In this document: piece by piece, positions 11,975-22,869 of the stretch
Position numbering within the stretch: position 1 is the stretch's first letter
How the letters are laid out: the number at the start of each line of letters is the position of its first letter
Source: Yamagishiella unicocca
Lineage: Eukaryota; Chlorophyta; Chlorophyceae; Chlamydomonadales; Volvocaceae
DNA: 64,000 bases
Reading direction: 5' to 3'
Assembly: GCA_003116995.1 (NCBI GenBank)
Contig: BDSL01000035.1
Span: 310,001-374,000, forward strand
Made by a program: the position numbers and the translations under genes
The notes under the pieces: generated by a model
Told to the model about the DNA's origin: nothing
Databases searched by the model: none
The model's input: the letters and a program-made list of their open reading frames with translations, nothing else

Positions 11975-14900
11975 CTACGCGACACCACACTTCTTCAGGG
12001 CACCTGCTGGATCCTCCTGGTACTGTGCCTTCGTAATCCAGAAGTCAGTATGGTCCTGCATGGGGAATATGCATATGTCGGTTGCGTAAAGGTGTATCGG
12101 CGACGGACGCCGCTCGTCCACCGGAAAAGACAGAGTGGAGCAACGAACCACTGCCTTGAATGCAGCGCAAACTGTATGTTATTGCCTTCTGTCAAGACAT
12201 GCGTTATTATTTAACGGCCCCTGCCATGCGCCCAAGATCCAGCCGTCATGCACGCCGTAGAATTCTCCTCCGCTGAAACTTCCATGCCACTAAGCCAGCG
12301 TAGCCCGCATAATGTACGTAGTCGGTCCATCTATCAGTATGCTTTTGCACTTACCACAATGTTTGGGTAACTATGCCGTCCATGGCCAGCCACACATGGA
12401 ACTGCGACAAATCGTCACCACACCCGAACCAACCTTCATGATATCTGCCAGCACAGCGCCTCCCAAAAACACCATGTGCTTCCGGTTGGGCGGGTCCGCG
12501 ATGTGCAGTTTGAGCTTCCGAAGCGCGCCGATGTCGCCCTACAGGCCCGGACGTGTTCGCGCGCCCGAAGTGATAAAAATACGTGTCAAGCGGGTGGCAG
12601 GGGAGGGGCAACATCATGTATCAATTGCGCGGTGCGTGCAACAAGGGCCATTGGGGGGACACGGCCTTCTATTTACGTGCGCGCGAATACACAGGGGCCC
12701 AAGCAAGCAGTTGTACATCCATCACGCGACCGGCTATGGTCCTACTCGAACCGAGCGACCTGTCCCGTTGGCCTGCTTCTTTATAAGGTATCCCATCTGC
12801 GCCGAGCGGCACATGTCTGAACCAGGACCGACACCGCCTCCTTGCCGGCTGCCGCAAAGCCTATGTTTTTCCCAACGTGAAGCAAAACTCCCTAACAAGC
12901 AACCTAACAGCCACGCCCGCACAAGGCGAAGGCTGCGTCCAGCCTTTTTCCTGTTTCAAGACAGCCAACTTTCCCCATCACCCACCGTAGCCCAGACGGC
13001 TCCGGCCGCACACACGTCATTTTGCACCGACACATACAAGCCAGCGCGTGGCCGCGCTAAGCCATAACCCAACGGGCGTGCGTGCGTAGCGGGTCGGCCG
13101 TGCGTACCTTGAGCACCCGCTCCACGTACAGGTTCCGGATCTCCTTGTCCATGCGTGTCGACATGCCCGGGTACATGGTGGAGCCGCCGCTGATGACGAT
13201 GTGCTCGTACAGTCCGCGCCGGTTGTCGATGGGCGCGTCCTGAATCGCGTTGAACGCCATCTCCGCGATGCCTGGCGCCTCCACGTCCAGCAGCCGCGGG
13301 CTAAACATGGCCTCCGGCGCCATGAATCGCTCCGCGCCCACCCGGATCACGCGCCCGTCGGGCAGCGTGTACGACCGCATCACGTGGGTCGTCTCGCGCG
13401 CCAGCTTGAGCTCCTTCTGGTAGTCGAACGCCACGTAGGCGAACTGCTCCTTGATGTCGCGCACCGTGTCCAGGTCGGCCGTGCGGTTGAGCGCGTAGCC
13501 GCGGCGCTGCAGCAGGTCTAGCAAGTGCGCAGTGACGTGGCGGCCAGCGATGTTCAGGCGCTTGGTCTGGTGCGGGAAGGCGAAGCCGTCCACCACCGCC
13601 ACCGCGTGCGAAACGCCGTCGCCCGAGTCCACCACCAGTCCCGTCAGCAGGCCCTGCGCGTAGAGCGTCAGCACGGCCTGGATCTGCATGTTGGCGCCCG
13701 CGAAGCCGTACGTCTCGAACATGACCTCCAGCATGCGCTGACGGTTGGCGGTTGGGTTCATGGCGGGGTCGGTGAGCAGGATTCGGCACTCGCTGGGGTT
13801 GATGGCCAGCTGCGCGGCGCTGAAGGCGTGGTCCCAGATCAGGCCTGGCTCGCGGTGCAGGGAGGAGAGTGGGCAGAGACGGAAAGGTGAGAGCTGACTC
13901 CTCGCCTTGCCTGATCAAAATGGCGCCTCCCGCCCTCCGGTACTCCGGCGAAGAGACACAAGCGCACTGCTGTAAGCGCGGGGTAAGCGCTCCACGAATG
14001 GGCGGAGCAGAGATGGGCAAGCTCGATGCAGGCCCCATTGGAACCGCCAACGGTTTGGGTTTTGCCGCATGCTGGTGAGGGCGACAACGGATGTACACAC
14101 TTTCAACAGGAGCCTGCAATTGCCAAAAATGGAAGACTTTCCTTGCAAAGTGACACTGTGTGGGAAGCATTGGCCCGGCCTGGACCTGGCAAGACCCAGC
14201 ACACGGGCGCTCAAGAAGCGGCTTCTCAGCAACGCCAAGGGCGGCCCCGCCTTTCGCGCAGTGTGACTCGTGCACGTGCCGCGCTGACGTACCCATGTCC
14301 TCCCAGCTCTGGACAATCCCGTTTCGCATGGGATACGACAGCTCCAGCTGCGCCTTAAACGTGGATGCCTCCTTCCCAACGTAGATATCCTGCACATGCA
14401 CGATTTGGGCAGGTCCGTGACATTTTCAGCGCTCCATGTTCCGTCCCTGCGAACGACCCATTGGCAGTACCTCTCCTCATGATCAGGCGACCGGTGCACG
14501 TGCGTCTCCATGAGTGGGCCACGGCGCCGTCATCTGCTACTGGAAAGCATGTGTATGGCTTTGGCCTGCTTGCGCGAAAGCCCGCAGCCCAGTTACACCC
14601 TGCCTTGGCATCGATTCCCTGATCCGTTGCCCACCCCTCAGGGCCTCCTTCCTTCCACCTTCAGGGCCCTCCTCGTTGCAGCCATTATCGTCCAACCCTA
14701 TCGTGCGCGGCCGCGTCTCCCCTCGCAAACCTTCTTACCCCCAATACCCTACCTTGAGCTGCTGCTGTTGCGAGAAGGGATCATTGTACTGGAACGTGGG
14801 CCGGCCAACAAGGCAGGGGAAAACCGCCCGAGGGAAGCTGTCTCCCGCGAATCCGCACTTGACGAGCTGCAGCGGCGAAGTCGGGAGGTGAGGGCCAGCC

Positions 14901-14987
14901 GCGGGTCCGCGGAAGGGGGGCCTCCGCAGCACTTACGCCTGTGCCATTATCGCACACAACAACGCGATTACGAGGAAAGTCACCCAT
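11975..14987 (-). CDS. ARP2: Actin-related protein 2 (Arp2/3 complex subunit), 6 exons
   Basis: Arp2 forms, with Arp3, the template for branched-actin nucleation in the cytoplasm. Exons: 14937-14987, 14753-14866, 14293-14389, 13108-13844, 12434-12538, 11975-12055. The sum is 1,185 nt, 394 aa plus TAG, the normal Arp2 length, and every junction keeps phase. The N-terminus has the phosphate loop [17 protein letters not shown]. Then come [18 protein letters not shown] and [15 protein letters not shown]. The large exon carries [38 protein letters not shown] and [16 protein letters not shown]. The fifth exon carries the Arp2-typical [16 protein letters not shown], and the last [13 protein letters not shown]. 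These Arp2 features ([14 protein letters not shown] and [19 protein letters not shown]) separate it from conventional actin. Donor after exon 5 is the less usual GTTGGT. The 3' end lies 363 bp upstream of the antiporter start on the same strand. The start ATG faces the divergent gene at 15,280. Confidence 0.95.
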
Positions 14988-15279
14988 TTATAGCTGCCGT
15001 CGTCTCAAGGAGCTGGCGCCGCGACAGGAGGCGCATTTCAACACTCAAATCCTGCTTGTGGGTGTTCGCAATAAACCTATGGAACGTACGTTATGCATGA
15101 GTGTAAACGATAGAAATAACTATTGTTTCCTAATTCTTGCGAAAGTGGCCTTCGGTGTTCCCGCTTCTAACTCGAAATACGGCAATTGAGTATAGAGTGC
15201 CCATAAACGCACGACCCGCTTCCTGCGCTAACCCCAGGTTACAAAGCACCCTCCTTAAAAACAACCCGTATGTGCAGGA
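14988..15279. promoter_or_regulatory. Divergent promoter region between ARP2 and the 93-aa gene
   Basis: 292 bp separate the start codons of two divergent genes, so both promoters and 5' UTRs must lie here. Part of it is AT-richer than its surroundings (around 15,100-15,190). No TATA box is obvious enough to call. Confidence 0.6.
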
Positions 15280-15561
15280 ATGTCCACCAAGCTGGTTAAA
15301 AAACAGCTGAACTCCTTGATAGAACAGAACGCCGCCGACGGTAAGGCGGTGCCTTCCTCGCAGAAGGCAAAGGAGAAACGTCGGCAAGCTTCCTTGAAGA
15401 AGAAGCAAAATCAGTTGCAGAAGCAGGCGCAGGCCCAGCGCAACGCTCGTCTGACCATCAAGAAGAACCTGAAATACTTCAACAGTACCAAGGGTCCCAG
15501 CGACTTAAACGCAGAGCTAATGGGCAAGCTTCTGGCGACGGCCACTGCAAATAAGAAGTAG
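15280..15561 (+). CDS. Small Lys/Gln-rich basic protein, 93 aa, intronless
   Basis: A complete single-exon frame from ATG 15280 to TAG. The protein is highly basic: a Lys/Arg/Gln-rich predicted coiled coil (residues ~28-57, e.g. KEKRRQASLKKKQNQ) is followed by RLTIKKNLKYFNSTKG and a short C-terminal helix. The block around KKNLKYF loosely resembles the conserved part of AROS/RPS19BP1-type ribosome-biogenesis factors, but the match is short and I do not claim the assignment. Codon use looks genuine for this genome (codons such as AAG and CAG dominate, no low-complexity runs). It is divergent from ARP2, and its stop lies 99 nt before the ABC-ATPase ATG with no TGTAA between them, so the two may share one transcript. 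Confidence 0.7.
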   Translation: MSTKLVKKQLNSLIEQNAADGKAVPSSQKAKEKRRQASLKKKQNQLQKQAQAQRNARLTIKKNLKYFNSTKGPSDLNAELMGKLLATATANKK

Positions 15562-15660
15562 TCGCGCCGCCGACCAACAGCGCTCAGCCGGGATTGGCCA
15601 ACCAGCTGACGGTTCCGTTCACGCTGAGTCCCAGTTGAGGTACTGTTTCCTATCACAGCG

Positions 15661-18141
15661 ATGCCTTTGGAAGGATGGGCGTTCACTAAGGCGTCCATCG
15701 GCAACGGCTGTAGTACCTTGCAGCCCGCGAGTAGCCGGTCTCCACAGGCCGCCGGGAGGGCATTTTGCTGGCCATCGGCCTCCTTGCGCAATGCCAGCAG
15801 CGACTGGACTACAGCAGCTGCAGCTGCGCCTGTTGAGCACGTGCAGCACCGCAGATTGTTGCCCGTCTGCTCAGCGAGCACATCCCGAGCCTTCTCCCAA
15901 ACACCAAGTGGGGCTCCCGCGCCCGACCACGCCGGCTTCGCCGCCCAGCGCCTCCATGGGCGCAGCCGTCCCTTCGCTCCGCCCCTTTGCCGCACAGCTG
16001 CGTCGGCGCCATCCGGCGGAGGCGGCGCCGACAGCGCCTTTGGCGACCCTAACTCACTTGTGGGCATGCTGATGGCCTACGCCGTACAGCTCCAGCAGCA
16101 GCAACAGCAGGGCGGCACTCGCGGCGCCGAGATCCGAGTCGAGGGCATAGGCTTTCACCCGCCGGGCTCGGAGAAGCCACTGCTGGAGGGCATCGACATA
16201 ACGCTGCCGGCCAACAGCCTTGGGCTCATCATGGGCCGTTCAGGCTCCGGCAAGACCACCCTGCTGCAGGTCCTGGCGGGGCTGACTGAGCAGACCACCG
16301 GGCAAGTACGCGTCCTGCACGGCGGCGCCGCGGCCTGGAGCCAGGCGGCAACGGCAGCGGCCCGTTTGCCCGCGGGCACTGGCAGCGCCGCTGGCAACGG
16401 CGTGCCGCCGGCGGCGGTGGCGGTGCCGCCAGGTTTAACGGTCGAGGAGCGGATGCAGCAGGTGGGAAGGGGCGGTGGTTGTGGACTGCGAGCGGAACAG
16501 GTGTCAGCAGTGGCAGCAGCTGAGACGTGGAGGGGCTGCGATAATGCCCGTGCGCCGTCCCCGCACAACAACCCAATCTTTTGCTCTTGGGGTTAGTGCG
16601 GCAATTGGTTCGCAATTGCTCTGGCCGCAGCGCTTCAAACCGACCCCGCTCCGTCACCGGCTTGCGCGAAGCGATTAGGCATTGTTGCCGCGAGCCGCCC
16701 GCGCGACGCTGCCCGCACCTAGTGTGTGCCCGGACCATGCCTCGGCGAAGTAGGCCAAGTGCCAGGCCCGAGCCGCCAGCCCTATTAGGTGTTGCTGCGC
16801 TGCGTGGCCGCCCGCACATTGCTGCTACTCTGCTCCTGACGGTGGTGGGTGGTAATGCCGGTGCAGGTGGGGCTGGTGTTTCAGTTCCCGGAGCGCCACT
16901 TCCTGGGCGAGGACCTGATGCAGGTGAGGGCAGCTGACAGAGGGCAGCCGGGTGTGGAGAGAGGCGCAGCCCTTGGGGCACGATTTTGGGGAGGTTACGC
17001 GTTGCTGAGACCTGTAAAGTTGCCTGTCACTGCGAAGTTCCGCCCTAACAACCTTGTGTCTTTGGGTAATGGCTCTTGCTTTGTTCTGGCATGGGGTTAC
17101 CGTTATGTGGTGCACTGGTGGATCCCTTTGTTCCCAGCCGGTCGGGTGCTTCCCCCACTCTCTGTTGCCGCAGGAGCTCACGTTCACCTGGCCCCGGCTG
17201 ACTCAGTACTGGGGCGAGCGGCAGGCGCTGTCCATGAAAATGCAGCAGGCCAGTTGGGGCTGGGACTGAACACACCTTATGCATTAAGCTTCAGATGGAT
17301 GGATGACAATACATGCGGCGTTTGAGGTGCCGTTGGGTGTTTCCGCTTCAGGGTTCGTCGATCGGAGTTTCCCGAATATCCTGCTCTTGAGCAGCGTCCT
17401 TTTATGTCGTGTAAGCGGGTTTCCTCGCGGCCCACCTTGGATGGCAGGTGCTTGAGGCGGTGGGGCTAGCGGACATCCCGGTGCACGTACCGCCCTGGGC
17501 GCTGTCCGGCGGCCAGCAGCGCCGCCTGGCGCTTGCCATCCAACTTGTTCGGCAGCCGGCGCTGCTGCTCCTGGACGAGCCCCTGGCGGGACTGGACTGG
17601 ACTGCGAGGCGGGAGGTGGTGACCATCCTGAAGAGGCTCAAGGTGGGTTGGTCGGCGGCGCAGCTTCGCAAGCAGTCCGCGCTGCTAGCCAGGCAGGGAG
17701 GCGGGTGCAGTTCTGGAGTTGTGCCGGCGCGCCAGCTGTGCGCTAGCAGGTCCGCGCTTTCGGGCAGGTACATGTGTAGGCATCGGCGAGGCAGGTGTGG
17801 TACGTTCCGTTACTTGGACCGAGCCGCGCGAGCCGTTCCTTGCAGAACAGCGAATGAGCTGCCTGCTTCGCCGACAGCCGAGGGGGACGGATGATTCCGG
17901 AGTGGCTAGTGTGTTCGCCGGCGTCGGCTTTTCAGCCCTCCCTGCCGCCAAAGTGGACGTTCACCCGGCGCGTCCCTCCTGCCGCGCTGCTGCATTGCAG
18001 GAGGAGTGTACATTGCTGGTCGTGAGCCATGACTTGGCAGAAATCGCACCGCTGGTGGACTGCGCCTGGCGCATGCGCACCGGCGGCACGTGCGAGGCAG
18101 TCTCATGGCCACCGTCGGACTTGGCGGGGCTGGAACAGTAG
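15661..18141 (+). CDS. ABCI11: Chloroplast ABC-transporter ATPase, ABCI11/NAP14-like, 5 exons
   Basis: ATP-binding subunit of an ECF/Cbi-like chloroplast ABC system; plant NAP14/ABCI11 is linked to metal homeostasis in plastids. Exons: 15661-16461, 16867-16923, 17174-17248, 17448-17642, 18001-18141, summing to 422 aa. Residues 1-130 are low in acids and rich in Ser/Ala/Arg, as in transit peptides. Walker A is GRSGSGKTT (~192-200), the Q-loop [13 protein letters not shown] (~271-283), signature [12 protein letters not shown] (~330), Walker [14 protein letters not shown] (~349) and the switch histidine VVSHDL (~386). The spacing and the phrases [22 protein letters not shown] and [16 protein letters not shown] follow plant ABCI11 closely. 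The exon 3 donor is apparently GC (CAG|GCCAGT), needed to keep frame into VLEAVGL. No membrane partner gene is in the window. A TGTAA at 18376-18380 suits the polyadenylation signal. Confidence 0.9.
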
Positions 18142-18927
18142 CGGCAAAGACGAGTATGTCGGTCGTCCTTGGCAGTATGTACAAGGATAATGATAGGGGC
18201 GAGGTTTGAAGCTGGAAGCTCGGGATACAGTGGAGTGGTGGCGGCCCAGCTTTGGTTTGCGCTAGTGAACGGTGGGGTGGGCAAGGCAGGTGCCTTGTGC
18301 GTGCGAGTGGACCTTCCGAGTATGAGTGAACTACGATGTGAACTTCTGTGGCGCAGTTCATGGCAGCAATGCCTCTGTAATAACGTCTAAGAATTCATTT
18401 GCGCGACGAGTCCGCGTTTAACGTTCCAGCAAGTAGTATGTAGTTTGATAACCTTTCTAGGCGCCCGCTAGCCAACTCCTGAACGAATCCAATACGTAAA
18501 ATCTACACTGCATTTCTCTTCCAGACAAAAAGGCGACCTTTGGTGTCCGTCGCACCGTGAGGCGTAGGTGACGGAGATTTATTTTATGCTACTTTGCTAT
18601 CCACAAAATATATCACATGGCTTTTGAATGTCTTATGCCAAGCATTACGCGAAGTTTCGCAACGATGTACGGGTGAACCCGACTCGGCAGCGTACGTCTG
18701 CAGAGACAGAAGTGAAAACTACGCAGATACTTGGCATGATAATTACTAGCGAGGATGAGTTCAGAAACCTTGGATGTGCGAAGGCGCCTCTGGCCATTCT
18801 TAGCACTGACGAGCAGCATCTACCGGTAATAGTTTGAGCCACCGTCACTAGGCATATTTATGATCGCCGACCTGACTAGTTCCGCTGTAGCATCCAGCTT
18901 GGGCAGACCTGTCACAGCGACTTCACA
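18142..18927. other. 3' UTR of the ABC ATPase and 5' flank of the next gene
   Basis: Contains TGTAA at 18376-18380, about 235 nt after the ABC-ATPase stop, and then AT-richer DNA (18,400-18,640). A 69-codon plus frame at 18628-18837 has no recognisable content and could be 5' UTR or an unrecognised first exon of the following gene. Confidence 0.55.
18376..18380 (+). terminator. TGTAA polyadenylation signal (ABC ATPase)
   Basis: TGTAA is the usual chlorophycean polyadenylation signal. This copy lies about 235 nt past the stop codon at 18141, a typical 3' UTR length. Confidence 0.6.
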
Positions 18928-21900
18928 ATGGCAGTCGATATGGCCTACTCTTCGTTTTGCACAGTGAGTTGCCATTGCCACATCCGATAACCTATCGAGT
19001 ATGAACACCAGCACATTATCTATTAGCCAAGTTTCTTTGAGCCGCAACACGCTTTAGGTTGAAGAGACTGGCTCTTTGCCGCAGGAGCAGCGTATCCGGA
19101 ATGACGTGCTCACAACTGTTTTGATCATCATTATGATCCACGTCCATCTTTCGAAGCTGCTGGACCTTTCGCTGTGCCATACGGATGGGACCGTGTTAGG
19201 TCACATTCCGGGGTATCGCTGTGACGGTACGCTGGTAACCAAGTTTTTGTTGATGATACGTCACATCCATGTTATTTGGCAAAGTGTTTGGCGACTACGG
19301 GGTCCAGAGCAGTACCTGGTAAGTTGCGACGATGCGAACTTTCTCGGCGATTCCCCTGGTGTCAGGACGAGGACGTGTTTTGCGTAATAGATTATCTACT
19401 GTTGACGTCGATCTGGAAACGGTATGCCGCCTACACTTGCTCGTGCACGGCCGTGACCGTTGTTTTTGCGCGAACCCTTGTCCTCAGGGCTGGCCAGTAG
19501 TACGTCTCGTTGAATGAACCTGTACGCAAGTTCACATGCCGTTTAGGTCGTACACTTGGTAGTACGTCCGACGACTGCCGTGCCAGTTGAGAATAACCAC
19601 GCACGTACAGTTCCCGCCACCCCAGTCCGCCGTTACCACCTGCGGGTCGAGTAACCTCGTGAAGCATTCCAACGCTCTAATTAACCACACGCCTCCGCCC
19701 TAACCACACGCAGGTGGGCTGCATCATCTCAACCCTGTCGTGGCTCGTGGCGGCCGTCGCCAGCCTGTACGACTCCCGTGTCCGTGCCTTCTACGCCTCC
19801 GGCGCGCGAGTTGCCCTCCTGGTTGGCACCAAGTAAGGACGCTGCATCCCCCACGCGGCCTCCCACACCCCTTACCTCACCTTCACCGCCCTCGGTTTGT
19901 CGGCCGTGGATTCGCGGATTCTCTCATCAAACCCCCTGGCTCATGCGCGATTGCATCGCACCTCCGGCAACGGGCAGCAGAGGGCTCGCCCGTTTGCCCT
20001 CACGGCTCCGGCACCCTGGCAGCCCCCGCTTGCGGCCTGGGCATGACAGGACATGACACCCAACGCAACTCTATCGATGTGACACCTCGTCCCGGGCATC
20101 GAAATTCTGACGACACGTCATCCCCTGTCCCCGCACATCCTTTGATCCCCCCTCCTCGCACCCCCAGGTTTGCGTGCAAGGTCCTGAGCATCCTGACGCT
20201 CACCCTGTGGCGCGAAGGCCCTCCCTCGTCCTTTTGCAAGTGGTGCGTCCTCACGGGGCGGGGTGCCTCGTCACGGGGCGGGGTGCGACCCACATCGTGT
20301 GTCTGGAGGGCGGTGTGTCGGGTGGTACGGCCAGGGCAGGCGGGCGGGCGGTCCGTCGGGGGAGTGGGGAGAGGGAGGGAGCGGTGCCGGCATGCGCGAG
20401 GACGGTGAGCTGAGGGTCAAGGCGCCCATTGCAACGTGTGGAGTTCGAGGGAAGGGGCGTGGAGGTGGTAGCTTTCACGGCTTGCTGCGGGGGAAGGGGG
20501 CGAGCGACCGCTGCGAGGCTGCATGGGTACACCGCTTCGTGAGTGGCCGAGGGCCCGAGGCCGCCCCGCCCGCGAGGCCGCCCCGCCCGCGAGGCCGCCC
20601 CGCCCGCGAGGCCGCCCCGCCGGCTCCGGCTCTTGTCGCTGGCATGCACCCTTCCGCCATGCTGGCGCACTCCGCAGCAGCAGCAGCAGCAGCACTCCCG
20701 CCGTGCAGGTGCCCAGTGTCCGCCCCCGCCCCCGCCCCCGCCGCCCGCAGGTACCTGCCAGTAGAAGGCACGGCGCTGCTGTGGCAGGCGCTGGCGGCCC
20801 CGGTAAGCCCTCCCTGAAGCCACCACCCAGCGCCGAACGACGGCTGCGTGTGCTGGCTGGGCCAGCCTTAGGCCCCTCGCCCCGCCAACTTAACATTTTT
20901 ACCCCTTCATCTTCGTATCGTACGACCATGCCGCCGCTTGATTCCATAGTCCCCCCCGCCCGCGCTGACTCCCGCCCCAGCCCCCTCGCTGACTCCCGCC
21001 CCCGCCCCCTCACCCCCTCCCGCTGCAGGTGGGCGCCAACGCCCAGGCCTTCATCGCCGCCGCCGACGCGGGCTGCACCTTCTGCTGCTGCTGGCTGCTG
21101 TCGGACCGCTGGCCTTACAGCAGCATCAGCACTGGCACCGTGCTGGCCAGCAACCTGCTGCTGGCGTCCCTGTCGCTGCTGGTGGCAGAACGGATGGAGC
21201 AGGCCGAGCGGAGGAGCTTCGCCGCGGTGATGGAGGCGGCGGCGGCGGCAGCGGCGACGGCAGCGGAGGCGGCAGCGGAGGCGGCAGCGGAGCGGGAGGG
21301 CCGCGGGGACGAGTGGAAGGTGTGCGGCGGCGGTTGCACCACGTCCTCGGATGGGGCGGCGGTTGCCGAAGGGACGTCAGGTGCGGTGAGGTGTTTGGGA
21401 GGGGAGCGGGGAGTTTCGAGGAAGACCCGAGGAGGATGCGAGAAAAAACCGAGGGGAGCGGGGAGGGGGTGCCGCTACCCCACCGTGGGGGGCTTCGAGT
21501 CTTGCTTCACCCTTGCTGCTACCTAGTGCGCGCGGCAGCCGGGCGACTGGTTGTTTGCCCGCAGCTTGCAGCTCGCTGGTCAGAGTGGGCGGACAGCGGC
21601 ACAGCAATGAAGCCCGGCCTCGGCTGCCGGCTCCCTTTGCGCACGGGGTTGTCGAGGTGTCCTTTGTTGCCGGTGGCGCGCTGTGTTGGACTCGCCCGCA
21701 GGCGGCCGTCATCCGGCTCCGGCTCCTCCCGCGGCGTTCACCTCCGGCTGCGGCAGCGGCCTCTGCGGCTGCACCGACGGCTGCAGCGGCAGCGGCGGAG
21801 ACGACTGCACGAGTGGTGCGGTGTGTAGTAGCTGCGGCAGCCAGACCTCCATGAGCGCTGCCGGAGGGCGGGACGCCGTCACGGCGGATGGCTTGGACCA

Positions 21901-22837
21901 GCTGGAGGCGCCTACTCCGCAGCAGCAGCAGCAGCCCCAGCCCCAGCCCCAGCAGCAGCCCCAGCAGCGGTGCCTATCCAGCCTGTATGATAGCTGTCCG
22001 GGTGACGTGGCTGCAAGGGCCTTTGATTGCGGCGGCGGCGGCAGCGGCGGCAGCGGCGGCAGCGGCGGCAGCGGCAGCGGCGACGGTGGTGATGGCCGCA
22101 CCAGTGGCGGCGATGGTTGCGGCGGCGGCGGCACGGCCTGCAGTGAGGCCTCCTCCCCCGCGGCGTTCTCCACGACTCGGTCGTTAAGCCGGGCGCTGCC
22201 CTCCTTCAGCACCTTCAGCAACTGCAGCGGATACGGCGCTGCCAGCAACACCACCACCACCACTACCGCCGTCTTCGCCGACAGCGGCGGCTCCCGCTGC
22301 GCCAGCCGCCCCTCCAGCTGCGTCGGCAGCCATGCTGCCCGGGCGGCCGGCCGCCCAGCGGCTACGGCAGCTGCCCCAGGCGCCGCTGCCGACGGTGCTG
22401 GAGGGGCGGCTGCCACCACTGGCGGTGCCGCTGCTGCTCCCAATGCTGCTGCTGCCGCACCAGCTGCCGCTCCCAGTTCTCCGTTCTGCAGCCGCGCTGC
22501 CGCAATGGCGCTCTCCGGAGACAGGTCGGCGGCAGCGGCGGCGGCGGTAGCGGCGGCGACACCGACCCGCACGGCGGCAGCGGCGGCGACACCGACTCGC
22601 ACGGCGGCGGCGCCGCCGCAGGTGGTGCGGGTGATGGAGGCGCTGTCGGAGGGCCACAGCGAAGAGGTCGAGCGCCGCGGCGGCTCGCAGCTGGCGTTGG
22701 TCCGGAGCCCCTCCACCGCCTCCTCGGCACGGACCACTGCGGGTGCGTCCGGGGGCCCGCTGCGGCAGCTGCAGCGCCTGGCCCGTAACCTCATGGCGGC
22801 CAGCGGCGGAGCCGTGGCGGCCCCGCCGATGGAACAG

Positions 22838-22869
<32 letters not shown>

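Noticed and set aside
21709..22794. 361-codon minus frame antisense to the giant membrane-protein gene
   Set aside because: Poly-Ala/Pro antisense of GC-rich coding repeats; the sense strand has conserved SPL-like content and intact splice phases.
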